Notes: generated by a model not told the origin, from the sequence alone. A DNA stretch of 64,000 nt from Culex pipiens pallens (GCF_016801865.2 NC_068939.1:133457116-133521115); one strand, 5' to 3'; positions 11,964 to 25,097 are shown, counted from the stretch's first letter. Made by a program: numbers and translations.

Positions 11964-13235
11964 GTTAAGAATGAGTAAATTCTTCGCTTTTTAAATCATG
12001 ACTTATATTTGAATAGGGACTAATATTGTATTTTTGGCCATTTTTAAATGTTAGTCTTGGATTCAAATTTTCAAAATATTTTTTTTCAAAGAGATCAGAA
12101 CATTTTCAAAAATGTAAAAAAAATGAAATTGAAAATTGGACCATGAGTTGCTGAGATAAAAGCTCTAAAAAATGTGGATCATTTTGAGTGAAACTTGACA
12201 ATCTTTAATTTTCCAACAAATTTCCTGTTTCCTTTTCTTTTGCCCGCTGTACCTCAGCAACCAGAGGTCCAATTTTCAATGTTTCTTGGACAATGCTATC
12301 GGAAATTTTCTGAACTTTTCGATAAATACATTTATAGAAGTGGACACTCATGATCACTTTTATTTTAATCCAAAACTGTCATATTTTATCCATTATTAAG
12401 CATTAAGTGCAGCGATTCTGTCTTTCAATTACGAAAATGTAAGTACCCATAAATATAGCTTATCGCTTAAATATTGAAGTTGTTGCAGTTTTTGTGAAAC
12501 AAGTTGTTTTTCCCGTTTTCATAATTTTCCCCAGTTATTATTTGCAAAAAATCATATTTTGGAATCCTGTTAATGATTTAATGAATTTCTCTCATTTTTG
12601 AATGGGTGAAGTAAAATTTCCCAAGGAATCCGATAAAATTAATTTCAGACATAGCCTCTTAAGTCCTGACATAGTCAAAATGACATTTTAAAGTTTCATA
12701 CGACTTTTCCAAACGCTAAAATCGGTTGAACACGCTCGAAAAATTTAGTTTTTGCGAAAATCGACGAAATTGCAATTTATCGACCAACGTATGAGTATGA
12801 CCATATGACGTAGGTAACTCTATTGACTAAAAACATCAGGCATTAAAATAAAGTCAAATTTTTATTATATTTCATTTATAATTCATTTTCTTCTAATTTT
12901 TTAGTTCTATTTTTCAGATTTATGGTACAGAATTAAAATCAAGATGTTTAAAAAAATTAATTTTATTACTTTCGGAATAAATTAAACAATTGTTATTCAT
13001 GAAATATATTCATTTAATAATTATTTTTATTTCTAGATTTTCACTTTGTTTTTTTTTTCGGCATCATTCAAATCATAATAAAGGTGCACCTAATTTTAGT
13101 TCTAAAAACAACGATCAAGCAGCTTTTCGACGATTACACATCCCAGCTCAGGTGCACCGCGTCGGTGCGCCACGGGGCCTGGCCCGGTGTGTGCCAGACT
13201 TTCCGTCACTGGGCTAAATTTAGACCGTCGACGCC
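11964..13235. other. AT-rich sequence with a relative of the 18-20 kb foldback
   Basis: Positions about 12060-12370 share CTCAGCAACC, AGAGGTCCAATTTTCAATG and the neighbouring order with the arms of the inverted repeat at 18165-19958, so this is a diverged single-arm copy. The rest, to 13235, is unrecognised and becomes GC-richer after 13140. Confidence 0.45.
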
Positions 13236-13965
13236 ATGCTTGCGATCGTTTACCAACACACGGCCTGTGATGGTGATTCCGGTCCCAGGCCAAACCCGGT
13301 AGCCACAGCACCCTTCTCTAGTTAATCGATGATGTATTCTGCCTGGTTTTGTTTATTTTTTGCAGCCCGGTGTGACGATCCGGGCGTCATCCGGCCAAAC
13401 TGCTGCCACGGAATGCCGTCGAAACGTGCGCCGCTCCCGGAATGGCCATAAACAAACCGTTTTGATCGGAGAGAGATGCTGCAATAGGAAGAAGTACTGT
13501 TTTTGTTTTTTTTTTGTGACAGCTTTCAAAAGGTCATCTGACGAAAGAACAAAACTAAAAAGAATAAAAATGCAACAAATATTTAAAAATAAGGTTATGA
13601 AAAACATGATGACAAAAGTGGCTACCATTACCCTTTTTCTGAATAAACCAAAGAATTTTCACGCAACTGTTTATATCATTTTATGGGACTCCCCTCACCC
13701 AATCTCACACTCATCTACATATACACACGTGGAATTCCGCCTCCCAGAACGCGATTTTTGTTTGCAAATTTTCAGGGTTAAAAATAAAGCGCTTTCATCA
13801 TATGATCGACACGTTGTACTACGTGTGTCGAATGCTGATGCAGCCGTGAAAAGGGGCAAGGTAGGTCTATCTTTACCAGGGGCAAGATCGCAGAAAATGA
13901 CTCAGGACCGTAAACCGAATGCCGTTGGGAAAAATGTTGCACTCAATTTTCCGCTAATGAGGTGA
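13236..13965 (+). CDS. candidate two-exon ORF, about 220 codons, unknown product
   Basis: No family is recognised. Exon one would be 13236-13298 (ATG in a GACGCCATG context, 21 codons), then a 67-nt intron with a weak donor CCCG|GTAGCC and a very strong acceptor (T-rich run ending TTTTTTGCAG at 13365). Exon two, 13366-13965, is open for 199 codons, phase 0, and is the longest frame in the window outside tandem repeats. A good donor GGCAAG|GTAGGT at 13861 could end the exon at 13860, also phase 0. Against it: a poly-T-encoded stretch mid-frame, low-complexity residues and no homology that I can name. Confidence 0.22.
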
Positions 13966-14286
13966 AATACAGGATTGTTGGTTTTGGTTGAGGAAAAGTG
14001 AGAAGTTTGTAGAAAAGTTACTTTTTTATTTTATTCGTCCAAATAGTTTTTTTTACTTTATTGTACAATCTCAAATCCAAGGGAGTTGATTGATCAGAAT
14101 TCGTAACGTTTATTTTTGTTTTTTTTTTTTTAAATTAAATATGCCACTTAGAACCTTTTTGCTAGTTTCAAATTTTTTGATCACAGATCACAGCCTTGGG
14201 AAAAAATCTTAAGCTCATGGATTTTTTGAAAATTTCTAGCAGAAGTCGATTTTCGTTGTTGCAAATTTTTGTTTTTACAATGATAT

Positions 14287-15120
14287 TAGAGGTGGGCAAA
14301 ACCGCTCTTTTTTAGGAGCCGCTCATTTTCGTTCGCTCATTAAAAGGAGCCGCTCTTTTGAACGGCTCTTTCGGGGCAAAAAAATACAAAAATTTAAATA
14401 ACAAGCGATAATCTCAACATTTGAATGAAAAAAGTGTTTAAAAATGCATTTTACACTAGTAAAGTTGATTTGCAATCAATAGTTTTCAAAAAATTTAAGA
14501 TTTGAGGAAAACAAAAATTAAAACGAGAAAAAACTTTTTACCGGTACTGTACATCGAAAATTTTCAAAAATTCAAAACATTTTGAATAAATCCAGACATG
14601 TTGAAAACGATTCTAAACGCAGAGGAATGTATTTTTAAATGATTTCAGCTGATTGCAATTAAATTTCCATTGAAATTTCGAAGTTTTTTGAAAAATACGT
14701 TAAAGAATAATTGGACAAAAGGATTTTTTTTCAAAATCTCTAAACTATTCAGTAGATTTTTGGTAATATTTTACAAATAATGCAATTTGAAATGCTCAAA
14801 TTTGGATTCCGGTAATACTTTAACGCACAATCAGTTGTACAATAGAATTTTTTTTATATTGTTTAGAAAATCATTTACTTTTGGGATTAATTTGTATAAG
14901 CATTGAAATATTTGAAATTGCATTTTCAATTTTCAAAAACAAATTTAATAATACAATTGCATGGAAAATCTATAACAAAAATCATACCATCATGAAACGG
15001 TTCTTTAAAAGACCGTAGTTTAAAAAAGTACCGCGGTTCTTTTTTTGTGAGCCACGGTTCGTTCGCTCTTTTCAGTGAACCGGCACTTTGAGCTGCTCGT
15101 TCTTTTTTTGTCCACCTCTA
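14287..15120. mobile_element. hAT-like element, TAGAGGTGGGC termini
   Basis: The left end TAGAGGTGGGCAAAACCGC and the right end GTCCACCTCTA form TIRs. The flanks AATGATAT and ATTGATAA match 6/8, consistent with an eroded 8-bp duplication. Subterminal GAGCCGCTC/GAGCGG-type repeats occur at both ends. The AT-rich interior (14389-14700) is clearly similar to 37764-38060, the inside of an element with different ends. There is no transposase. Confidence 0.75.
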
Positions 15121-16499
15121 ATTGATAAAGAAACGTCAACATAGCATACATTTTATACTATTGCGTGGATTCAAAAGTCTAAGCTACAACTATTTTCTAA
15201 ATAAAATTATGGCAGATATGCCATTCCGCTTAAATTTCACCCCAAACGACCAACAGAGTAACCATTTCCGACACTAATCGAATTGATTTAGTGGTTTCGG
15301 TGTGCGGTCAAGCAAAACAACGCCGCCAAAATGCGCCCCAAACATCCCAACCCTCCCTTCCTCTTGCCACACAATTTCCTCCCATATTCCCCAAAATGGC
15401 TCCCCCGTAAATTCGCTCGGTGCCCACGATTTTCGACCGGCCGTGTAATTCGAGTCTAAATTTAAACATTTTCTAATTTTAACCCACCGCCACCACCTCC
15501 TTCCCCCTTCTGGTGCCGATTTTCCAACCTTCTCACAAAACCAAAACATTGACGAGCGAAAAGCCATTTCCGAAAAAGACACACACGATTGACCACATGG
15601 TGGGTAGCGGTTTTGTTTTGAACGATTTTTGTGTGTTGAGGGAACAGCAAAATTAAACAAACCGACGATATTTTTGGCCTAATAACGTTTGACTCACGGC
15701 ACCAAATTAGAGACGGACTCACGGACACACAAACATTGGTGCACGACAGAAGTTCATGAGGGAAAATTACTCTGGTGAATGCCAGAGAGAGAGAGAGAGA
15801 GAGAAAGCCGAAAACGCGAGCATAATTAGTGAAAAAATACACACACAAAAAAACAACTGGCTCGAAATGGACGAGTGGAAATTGTAGCAATTTTCCGACG
15901 TCGTTCTGACAGCGTCCATGAGAGCGGAAAATCTCACTTGTTGATCTTTTGACTTGCTTTTCGCTTGAAAGGGTGTGAGTGTTTTGCTCCGTGCGGTTTC
16001 CAATTTCATCGAAAGTTGGTGATAAATGGGGTTGACAAAGTTCACTAACAAGTTCTCGGGAATGTTGCTTTTGTACCAGCCAGCTGTTTTTATCTTCGTT
16101 GCGTCGTTGATTTTATCAGTCAGATGTTTTCTTTATCGAAAATCAAAAAAAGATCGTTACTCAGATTTGTGAATTATTTTTATAAAAAAATTAAGCCAAC
16201 GAAAGCATAATGATCTATCAGCGCACACTTAATGCTTTGAATTTAGCTGAGACAACTTGTGGACTCATTCCGAAATTCAATTTTATACAATGAATGTTTA
16301 AACTTTCAGCATTTCCCTTGTTTTCTGGAGCATTTCGATGACTTGACATAAAATTTGCATTGAGCAATTCGATTTATTGAGCAATAACGATTATGTTTTA
16401 CATTTTATGATTTGGATGAACCTTTGTGTGTAACTTTATTTGTCCAAAGTTGACGTTTTGCATCATTAATTCGTCTATACAAATCTCCATCCAATGTTG
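15121..16499. other. unique sequence, GC-balanced at 15250-16050
   Basis: Overlapping minus-strand frames of 128, 142 and 94 codons compete in different phases and none looks conserved. A GA dinucleotide tract lies at 15783-15804. ATCAGTCAGATG near 16117 resembles an initiator but has no further support. Confidence 0.45.
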
Positions 16500-16760
16500 G
16501 CAACTGGGCCATACAAAAAGGCTGTTAAAATAAAAAAAAAATCATCTTGAGACCGGATATTCTGATCAATTTGCTGTCTTCGGCAAAGTTTTTGCAGAGG
16601 TCTTCAAGGAAAAAATAGTTACACTCTGACGAAATCCCCTTTTTGCCTTCCTCACCTTACTGAGGAAAGGCTATAAAATCACTCGAAAAATGAACTTTTT
16701 AATTAGACCTCCTAGACCTACCGTCATTTATACCTATCGACTCAGAATCACCAGCTGAGC
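16500..16760. repeat. dispersed mosquito repeat
   Basis: It contains CCTTCCTCACCTTACTGAGG, then AAAGGCTATAAAATCACTCG and a string of TATCGACTCAGAATC-like words, which I recall as a very common Culex repeat (memory, not a search). Positions 16560-16590 (TGATCAATTTGCTGTCTTCG) recur in diverged form at 18360. Confidence 0.55.
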
Positions 16761-16900
16761 AAATGTCTGTGTGTTTGGCTGTATGTAGACAAAAGCAAAG
16801 CAATCCACTTTAACGACCCCCGGGTCTCTTGTGGTCTCTGTTGCAAGTTTCTGCTCATTTCTAGGCGTGTGTGGTGAGTCACCCAAAACCTCTTTTACGC

Positions 16901-16940
16901 AAATGGACCGACGTTTTACTTCCCCATCCGATAGAAGGCT
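16901..16940 (-). repeat. SINE-body fragment
   Basis: GGACCGACGTTTTACTTC and CCATCCGATAGAAG are shared with the SINE at 28820-29044. The tRNA-related part is missing here. Confidence 0.5.
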
Positions 16941-17040
16941 GTATGTAGACATGTGTACCGAATTAATTTGGAATATCTCGTCACAGACTAGGCCGATTTT
17001 GATCGTATTGGCCTCATTTGATTTGTCTTGGGGTCCCATA

Positions 17041-18164
17041 AGTCCCTATTGAAATTTACATGATTTAGTAAAGCACATCAAAAGTTATGCTTAAAAAACT
17101 GCTGCATATAAATTTCACAATTTGCAAAACGGGTGGTTTTTACATGAAAACCTGCCATATTATATATTTTTAGAAAGGTTTTGAAGTAACCTTTTTTGTG
17201 GATTAAGAATTTTTAAGATCTGACTTACCTACAGTATGTAAAAAAAGTATTTACACCCCTTGGGCACTATGCACATTTTGTGATGAAACATGTAAACAAT
17301 TTAAAGTTTGACAGAAACCTAATACTACGTTTTGTTCAGAAACTCATGCCGAACATTTTGCTACAAAAAGCTAATGAAAAGATGATTTTCATAAAAAGTT
17401 ATATAACACATACTATTACAAAAATAAAAAAGGTGCAAAATAAGTTTGTACACCTTTTGGAAAATTAACATAAATAAAGTTATTTGTAGACAAACCACCA
17501 TAAATCCAGTCTCCCAACTCCAAATAGGCATCCTAGACTGATTTAAAAAATAATTTGGATTGAATATAAAGTTTACTTACTACTTAGCATAAAAGTTTAT
17601 ATAACTCTGGAAATTCTATACAAAACTTATCTCAACTTAATTTTGCAAACTTTTAATTCAACTAAATGTCAATATATTACCATAAAATTGCTAAATAAAC
17701 ATTTTGGAGTGGGTATAACACCGTTTTGCGGGTATAAGTATTGATAGAAGAGATTTTTCGTTGGAATTTCGTACCAACCCGGATTTACGTCGTCGGAAAA
17801 TCCGCCGGCATCCGAACCGGTCCACTATTCACAAATCAAACTATGTGGCATCGAAAAGAGCATAAAATTTCCTATCTTTCGATACTTAAACATGTAGGTT
17901 TTCTATAAAACCCACGTTTTTAAATACCTAGGTAAAATGTTGTTATGGTTTCGTTTGAGCAACCTGTCAAAAATGTTTGGGCTTTCGTAATTTTTGTTCT
18001 CGCGGATCAAACTTTCTTTTTGCCCAGGTATTTAAAAACGTTTTCGAGTTAAAGACTCAAAATTGATTTTTTGTTGATTACCTTGACCATCTCTACAAAT
18101 ATTTTTTTATGATGGATCATAAAATATCCGACAAATTTGCTTCAAAGATATTGAAGATAAGACC
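17041..18164. other. AT-rich sequence with a possible Tc1-like terminus at 17231
   Basis: TACAGTATGTAAAAAAAGTA followed by TTTACACCCCTTGGGCAC resembles the end of Tc1-like mosquito elements. I do not find the opposite terminus. No coding frame is supported. Confidence 0.35.
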
Positions 18165-19958
18165 TGAGCAACTCTCTACGAAATCGGCCGATTTCGACCA
18201 TTTTTATTTTTTGTAATTTTTGATTTGACTCAAACTTTGTGGGGGCCTTCCCTATGACCAAATATGCTATTTTGCATCATTGGTTCACAATTTTGGCTGC
18301 TGTCCATACAAAAATGGTATGTAAATATTCAAACAACTGTAACTTTTGAGTGAATTTTCTGATCAATTTGGTGTCTTCGGCAAACTTGCAGATTTTTTTT
18401 ATCAACTTTTTTTTCACAAAAACTCAATTTCCCAAAATACGTATTTTTTGATTTTCGAGATTTTTTGATATGTTTTAGGGGACAAAAATCCGCAACTTTT
18501 GAGTCATAGAGAAACATGGTCAAAAAATCTGCCGCCGAGTTCTGAATTTTGAAAAAAATGGTGATTTTTTGGAAAAAATCGAAGTTTCATGCAAAAACGA
18601 GTTTGACATTTTTTTTTAATGCAAAATTGAATTTGCAATCGAAAACTACTTTACAGATTTTTTTATAAAGAGCTCCATTTTCAAGATATAGCCACCAAAA
18701 GTATGATTTTAGCGAAATATTTGCAGTTTTTCGATTTTTAAAAATAGTGACCATGAGTGACCATTTCTAGGAATATTTTTTTTTAAAAGCTCATATAATT
18801 TGCTATAAAATTGTCTAAGAGACATTGAAGATTGGACCTCTGGTTGCTGAGATACAGCCGCTTTAAAAAAAAGAAACACGAAAATTGAAGTCACCAAAAC
18901 AACTCACCATTTTCTAATGTCGATATCTCAGCAACTAATGGTTCGATTTTCAATGTTAAAACATTAAACATTCGTGAAATTTTCCGATCTTTTCGAAAAA
19001 AATATTTTGATTTTTTTTAATTAAGACTAACATTTTAAATGGGCGTAATATTCAATTTCGAAAAGATCGGAAAATTTCACGAATGTTTCATGTTTTAACA
19101 TTGAAAATCGGACCATTAGTTGCTGAGATATCGACATTAGAAAATTGTGAGTTGTTTGGGTGAGACTTAGAAAACTTCAATTTTCGTGTTTCTTTTTCTT
19201 AAAGCGGCTGTATCTCAGCAACCCGAGGTCCAATCTTCAATGTCTCTTAGACAATTTTATAGGAATTTTCTGAAATTAGAAAAAAAAAAATTCAGAAATG
19301 GTCACTAATGGTCACCATTTTTAAAAATCGAAAAACTGCAAATATTTCGCTAAAATCAAACTTTCGGTGGCTGTATCTTGAAAACAGAGCTCTTTATCAA
19401 AAATCTGTACAGTAGTTTTCGATTGCAAATTCAATTTTGCATTAAAAAATAACGTCAAATTTGTGTTAGCATGAAATTTCGATTTTTTCCAAAAATCACT
19501 ATTTTTTTCAAAAATTCATAACTCGGCGGCAGATTTTTTTACCATGTTTCTCTATGGCTCAAAAGTTGCGGATTTTTGTCCCCTAAAACATATCAAAAAA
19601 TCTCGAAAAACAAAAATACGTATTTTGGGAAATTGAGTTTTTGTGAAAAAAATGTTGAAGAAATTTTTTTTTTTCCGTGTACCTAATTTTTTCTCAATAG
19701 TCCTCACCAATACCTACAACTTTGCCGAAGACACCAAATTGATCACAAAATTCATCCAAAAGTTACAGCTGTTTGAGTATTTACATACCATTTTTGTATG
19801 GACAGCAGCCAAAATTGTATGGAGACTTGTATGGGTGAACCAATGACACAAAATAGCTTATTTGGTCATAGGGAAGGCCCCCACAAAGTTTGAGCCAAAT
19901 AAAAAAAATACAAAAAAAAAATGGTCGAAATCGGCCGATTTCGTAGAGAGTTGCTCAG
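18165..19958. repeat. large inverted repeat / foldback element
   Basis: The left arm (18165-18998) and right arm (19055-19958) are near-complementary along their length, around a spacer of about 56 bp. Both outer ends read CTGAGCAACTCTCTACGAAA toward the centre. The right arm has about 60 extra bases near 19670-19730. No clear target duplication and no coding frame. Diverged single-arm relatives lie at 12060-12370 and, for a short stretch, at 16560. Confidence 0.85.
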
Positions 19959-20801
19959 CTTCCAAATTTGTATAGAAAATTTTATGGACAAAATAATGAT
20001 GCAAAACGGCTTCTTTGGGCATACCAAAAAAGTTTAAGCTGGATTAAAAAAAATTAAAGAAAAAAGACCGATTCTGTAAAGAAATGCTCAGCTGTTAGTG
20101 GATATAAAGAACTTTTTGATTGCAAATTTGATTTTACATCTAAAATTAAAGTCAAAATATTTGTTCCGACTTTTAACATGGTTTTCAAAAAAAAAAGAAA
20201 ACTTTTTTGAAAGAAAAATAGCAACACCGTAAATAATACAATTTTGAGTAATTATTTTTTTTGTACAAAAAGTCAAGTTAAAGAGATGAGTAATTTTTAG
20301 AGTGTCAAGTAATGAGCTAGAACCATCAAATCGATCAGAAAATCCGTTCTAAAGAAACAGTTTTTTTTACATTTTAATAGCTTTTCTGCATGGACAACTG
20401 AGAAAATTGTCTGACAATTTGTAAATGACTTGTTTGGTCATAGGAATAGTACACACAAAGTTTCATCCAAATAAAAAAAACAATCATTAAGTTTTCTAAA
20501 TATTGCTTAGTCTTGGGACAATTGCTAAAAGGTTTATATTTTGATTTGATATAGAAGATAAAAAATATTAATAAACATAATTGCATGTGAGTAAATAATA
20601 AGTAAGCGAAGTCAAAGTAAAATGTATTCCTAAAACAAAACAGTGCCAGTGTGCGAAATTTTTTTTATAAATCAAAAATTGGTTTAATAATAACTTCTAT
20701 CATTTCAAATCAGAAACCTCCAGTGTTGAAAATCCGACGACTATGATTAAATAAGCGATTAATTGCTGTCTGTTACACCTATCGAATAAGACTGCTGAAA
20801 A
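19959..20801. other. AT-rich sequence, nothing recognised
   Basis: A weak echo of the preceding right arm (ATGCTCAGCTG near 20085) suggests an older related copy. No gene is supported. Confidence 0.45.
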
Positions 20802-20803
20802 TA

Positions 20804-21477
20804 ACGTCATGATTCGAATTCCCGGACGCTTCGAAACCCGGACACTTCATCTTGTTTTATCAATTATTTGGATATAAGTTCGCATTATGAATGTCAAAAC
20901 TGTGTTATTTGATGAATTCCAACATCAACTTTCATTTAAAGTTTGTTTGAACGCTGTAGTTAATGCCGAAACAATTAAATACAATAAAATTATAAGTTTA
21001 CCAAAAATGCGAAACATTTCACTTGAAATATTTCATAGGCTTTCGAAGCACCAGAAAAGCAAAGCAGAAATTTGTGGTTTCGATTTCCTTAAATTCTAGC
21101 AAATTTTTATATAAACTATCGATTATTTTGATGTTAACAGCTTATTTGAGACCTGAAGAATGCCATTCACTAACATTTCAGTCCAAATTTGTGCGATTCA
21201 TAAATAAAATCGAGTGTCCGGAATTCGAAGCAAAAGTGTCCAGATTTCGAATCAGCTTTTATAAGTGTCCGGGATTCGAAGCACAACAAGTCATTTTAAT
21301 TTTCAAATTCTGATGAAAAATTGTTAGAAAAGACATATTTTGCATGCATTCTCTTAAAACTAACTGTTTATACTATATCCTGATGATATTTCTACCTTTT
21401 CAACTTATTACATGATTTTTTGCCAGCTGTAACAAAAATGATATGCTACTAAGTGTTCAGATTTCGAATCATGACGT
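20804..21477. mobile_element. TIR element with TA flanks, ACGTCATGATTCGAA ends
   Basis: Both ends carry the perfect inverted repeat ACGTCATGATTCGAA, flanked by TA at 20802-20803 and 21478-21479, as in Tc1/mariner-type insertions. The 674-bp element has several GTGTCCGG-ATTCGAAG-like motifs near both ends (20821, 21214, 21236, 21262, 21453). It has no transposase. Confidence 0.75.
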
Positions 21478-21479
21478 TA

Positions 21480-23293
21480 GTCTTTATTCTCAAATTGCCA
21501 CGACTAGCTGTCATTCGTCAAGAGTGCAGTCGATGATTATAACAACCCATGACTGCTGGCGGTAAAGGGAAAAGATTGAATTTTGATCGCAGCAAGTTGG
21601 TGACTAAAACCAATTATTATTTTTTTTATCGTCCCTGCCACACTCAACAATCAAGTGACAGTCAAGAGAAACGAGATCAAAGCATACCCAGAGGGCCTTT
21701 CTCTAGGCAATCATATTCGCTAGAAGAGATTTTCTTTCAACCTTGGAAACCTCATAAATAAAAGTCAATATTTCACATTTCACAAAAAAAAACAAACGCA
21801 ACTGTTTTATTTTTCAACCTATTCTCAAAAACCACCCCATCCAACGAAACTTTTCCATTCCAATTTCCATCAACCTGTCAGAATCGGGCAGAATCGGTGT
21901 GAAAAGTGGAAATTCCTAATCCACGGTGACAGTCGCTGACGAGCTGCCATTCGCCGGTGGTGCATTTTATGGTTAATTTACTCCGCTCGGTGTTGTACCC
22001 AGGTTCTGGGTTGTTTTTCGCTTTTTGAAATCTCTTTTTTTCTCGAAATGACGAAAAACATGTGTGACATGGGTGATTATACCAGAGCGCTCTGGCTCCA
22101 ATTTCCAACCTGGAGGGAGGGGAGGCAGGAGAGGGAGCAGGTTGTGAAAATTTCAAGTGGCCATAAAAATGGATGACTGTTTGGGGACTGATTCTGACTT
22201 TGACTCTTCACACAGCCAGCTTAGTCGCGGCAGTAGTCACCGGTTTATGGCCGAATGAGATTATAAAAATTATCGCAGTTTTTGGAGCGTTTCCAGAATC
22301 ATTCGGCCGGAGCCAACGAACGATGCTTGATGAAAGGAAGATTGATGTAATTAGCAGTGACTAGTTTTGGGTTTCAGACTTTTATGGGCCACAATTGGCG
22401 CTGGCATGCCTGTTTTGCATGGCCGAGATTAGTGTGTGCCCCGCAAGTGCCGAAAGATTATGTTGGCGCCATAAATTTCGTTCCGAGAATTTTGTTTGAA
22501 CCTTGCAATGAAGTGATGTAATGGGGTTGTTTTGAGCGCTGGAAAAGTGATGGTTCTAGGAATTTTGACGTTTTGAAATATTAAAAAGGTTGCGTTAAAA
22601 TCAGCGATTGAACAGCAGTAAAAAGCATAACATTTAAAATTTATAATTTCTATTTAAAACTACTTCAATGAACTCAAACCATGCGATAGCTCACGTGAGA
22701 ACGACGTTTCTTTCCAAAATATTTTTCCATACCAATAAATTCTTCTAATTACCGTAACGATGGCGGTTCGTCAGGAACGATCAACAAAATCAAAATCTCA
22801 GATGTCAAACGGAGCGCTGCCGGCGACCGCTGCAAAGTGTCACCATCGATCAGGAGGCAATTTTCGCGTTCAAAGTCACACCAATTTCACCGGCCACTGC
22901 TGCTGCTGGCCGGTCGTGCCACGGTTCCGTGACGGCAACTGGCTGCTGTCTACGAGAAGATTATTTGAGTGTTGTAAATAAAACTTTAAAAACATTTTAA
23001 AAACAAGTTAAGCTTATAGAATAAATAGTTGAAATCCAAAAAAATAAAAAATAAACCAAAAAACTAAAACGAAACAAATTTTTTTTTTCGGTGTTAAACC
23101 ACATTGGCATACGCAAACTCAACCATGTGCCACACTTTAGCTGCCATTTTCGATTTCACACCAACATGAAATTTTCCCCAGTGTCAACAAGAATACACTC
23201 GCACCCAGAAAATGCACTCACACTAATTTCCCCGTCTTATTTGGAGCGCGGAAAATTAATCTCCGCAAGCTTGTGGTCAGCACACGTTTCTTG
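21480..23293. other. unique sequence, moderately GC-balanced
   Basis: No supported gene or repeat. The frames at 21878-22364 and 22760-22981 are short and isolated. Confidence 0.5.
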
Positions 23294-23476
23294 CACGGAG
23301 AAAAAAGAGTTCCCAAAATCGTGAACAAGCGTTCATGAAAATGGGAACCACGAACAAAGTGTTCAATTTTCATGGTACGTTTTTCAAAATCGTACCATGG
23401 GATTTGAACACTTTGTTCGAGGTTCCCATTTTCATGAACGCTTGTTCACGATTTTGGGAACTCTTTTTTCTCCGTG
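23294..23476. repeat. near-perfect palindromic element, CACGGAGAAAAAAGAG ends
   Basis: The two halves are almost exact reverse complements, with the centre near 23380-23390. Half-element pieces recur at 27003-27047 (left half) and 28138-28195 (right half). Confidence 0.85.
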
Positions 23477-24496
23477 TGGACGCCAAGACGCCACGCTTCT
23501 AGGGTTGTCCGAAATTTATTATGTTGGAAAGTGCAGTTGACGTAGTTGCGCCGCCGTTGTGTGGTATTTAAAATTGTCACTGGCGTCTCGAGGAAATGTA
23601 TGGACAGTACGAAGAAGCGTGATGGAATTTAGGTTTGATTACGTTTGAAAATCACCAGGAAACTTATTTTTCGTTGTCGTGCATTTTGGGCAGCTCTCAC
23701 TGCCTCATCTTTTGACTTTTACAGATTCCCAGCATTCGATTTCAATCCTGAAATATTCAACAAAAACTGAAAAAAAACTCCGTGCATGCTGTCAAACTTT
23801 ATATGGAAGAAGTTTCAATCTTGGCTATATTGACACATCATGGAAATTGTTGTAAGTGTGACAATTGCCCGACTGCTGTTACCATTTTGTAATTATAACT
23901 TGGGACTCTGGCAACCAAATTCAATCAGAGTTCGAGGCAATCAGGGATCTGACACGCATGCAGTTTCCTGAAGTTCCCGCCAGAGGCGCTGTCAATATTG
24001 TTTACGTATGGTTTTTGAAAGGGTAATATGAAATAAAAACGTTTTTTTTTAATTTTTTTTTGTTAGTTTTCACCTCGGTTTTAAGCTTTTTTTGCATATA
24101 TATGCGAGATAATTACAAGTATTACGTAAATTTTTCTATATTTAACATTTATTAGATCAATAAAACTAAGTTCTCTACTTGGTCATTCAAGCAATACAAC
24201 ACAACAAACTGAACTAAACTAAAAAACTGAATAGCTCCAGTTTCCTTGAAATAAAATATAATTAGTCCTTCCTGTCCGTTTTATTAACATAAATTACGCT
24301 TTCAGAACTTTTACTAAATTTCTGTCGAAAATGCTTTAAACTAGCTGTAACTGAACACCAAAGTGCTGATATGCCATCCTTAGAATCTTGATGGAATTAT
24401 ATGCTGTTCCCCTAGTTCAAATTTGAGATTAAACATATTTTTTTGTGGGGTTGTTTGTGCATATAAAACTAGCATCTGGTCAACATATGAGCACTC
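23477..24496. other. unique sequence, no gene seen
   Basis: Mostly AT-rich, with no long frame and no repeat boundary identified. Confidence 0.5.
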
Positions 24497-24498
24497 TA

Positions 24499-25095
24499 GG
24501 TCAACGGGAAGTGGGGCAAATCGGGACACAAAGTTTGAAGGTTCAAAAACGTCAAAAATCTTAAAAAGGCTATAACTTTAATTTTTTAAAGGGTTAAAAT
24601 GGATGAAAATAAACATTTTTGTGCATGTTTCCATTGTGAAATTGTCTCAGGAACACGAATATGTTGGAATTATCACCGGAAAATTTGATCTAAAGGGTCT
24701 CCCGAGCAAAAATTTGCAACCAAAAAATTCACTGAAAGTAAAAGTGTAAATAGACTATGTTAAACTGCCTTACCCAAAGCGTTCTTAGTCTCAGATGGTA
24801 GTCCCAGATATCCCCTACAAACTGCAGGTCGAACCGAGTTGATATCTGGATGGAACACTTTTTTATTTGAGTTTGAAAATTATGCTATTTTTTCACTAAA
24901 ATGCCAATAGCTCCCTTTAGATTTAACCAATTGGGATGCTTCTCCCTGCATTTTGTTGCATTTTTAAGCCCTTTCAGCTGCATTTTGAACTTTGAAATTA
25001 AATTGAATTTTGCCTAATTTATAGCCTTTTTAAGATTTTTGACGTTTTTGAACCTTCAAACTTTGTGTCCCGATTTGCCCCACTTCCCGTTGACC
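24499..25095. mobile_element. TIR element with TA flanks, GGTCAACGGGAAGTGGGGCA ends
   Basis: The ends are inverted copies over about 80 bp, beginning GGTCAACGGGAAGTGGGGCA. TA flanks both sides (24497-24498, 25096-25097). The element is 597 bp with no coding capacity. GCAGATTGGTGAGGTC is directly repeated just outside the right end (25104 and 25151). Confidence 0.8.
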
Positions 25096-25097
25096 TA

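Noticed and set aside
13262..13298. CDGDSGP in the candidate exon recalls the trypsin GDSGGP motif
   Set aside because: The second Gly is missing, the exon is 21 codons, and no other protease motif is present.
15274..15890. 128- and 142-codon minus-strand frames
   Set aside because: Mutually overlapping in different phases, low-complexity (Ser/Leu and Gly runs from GA and CCACC tracts).
22211..22222. CACAGCCAGCTT resembles the miR-2 family
   Set aside because: The base preceding the core breaks the seed, and no stem-loop is evident.
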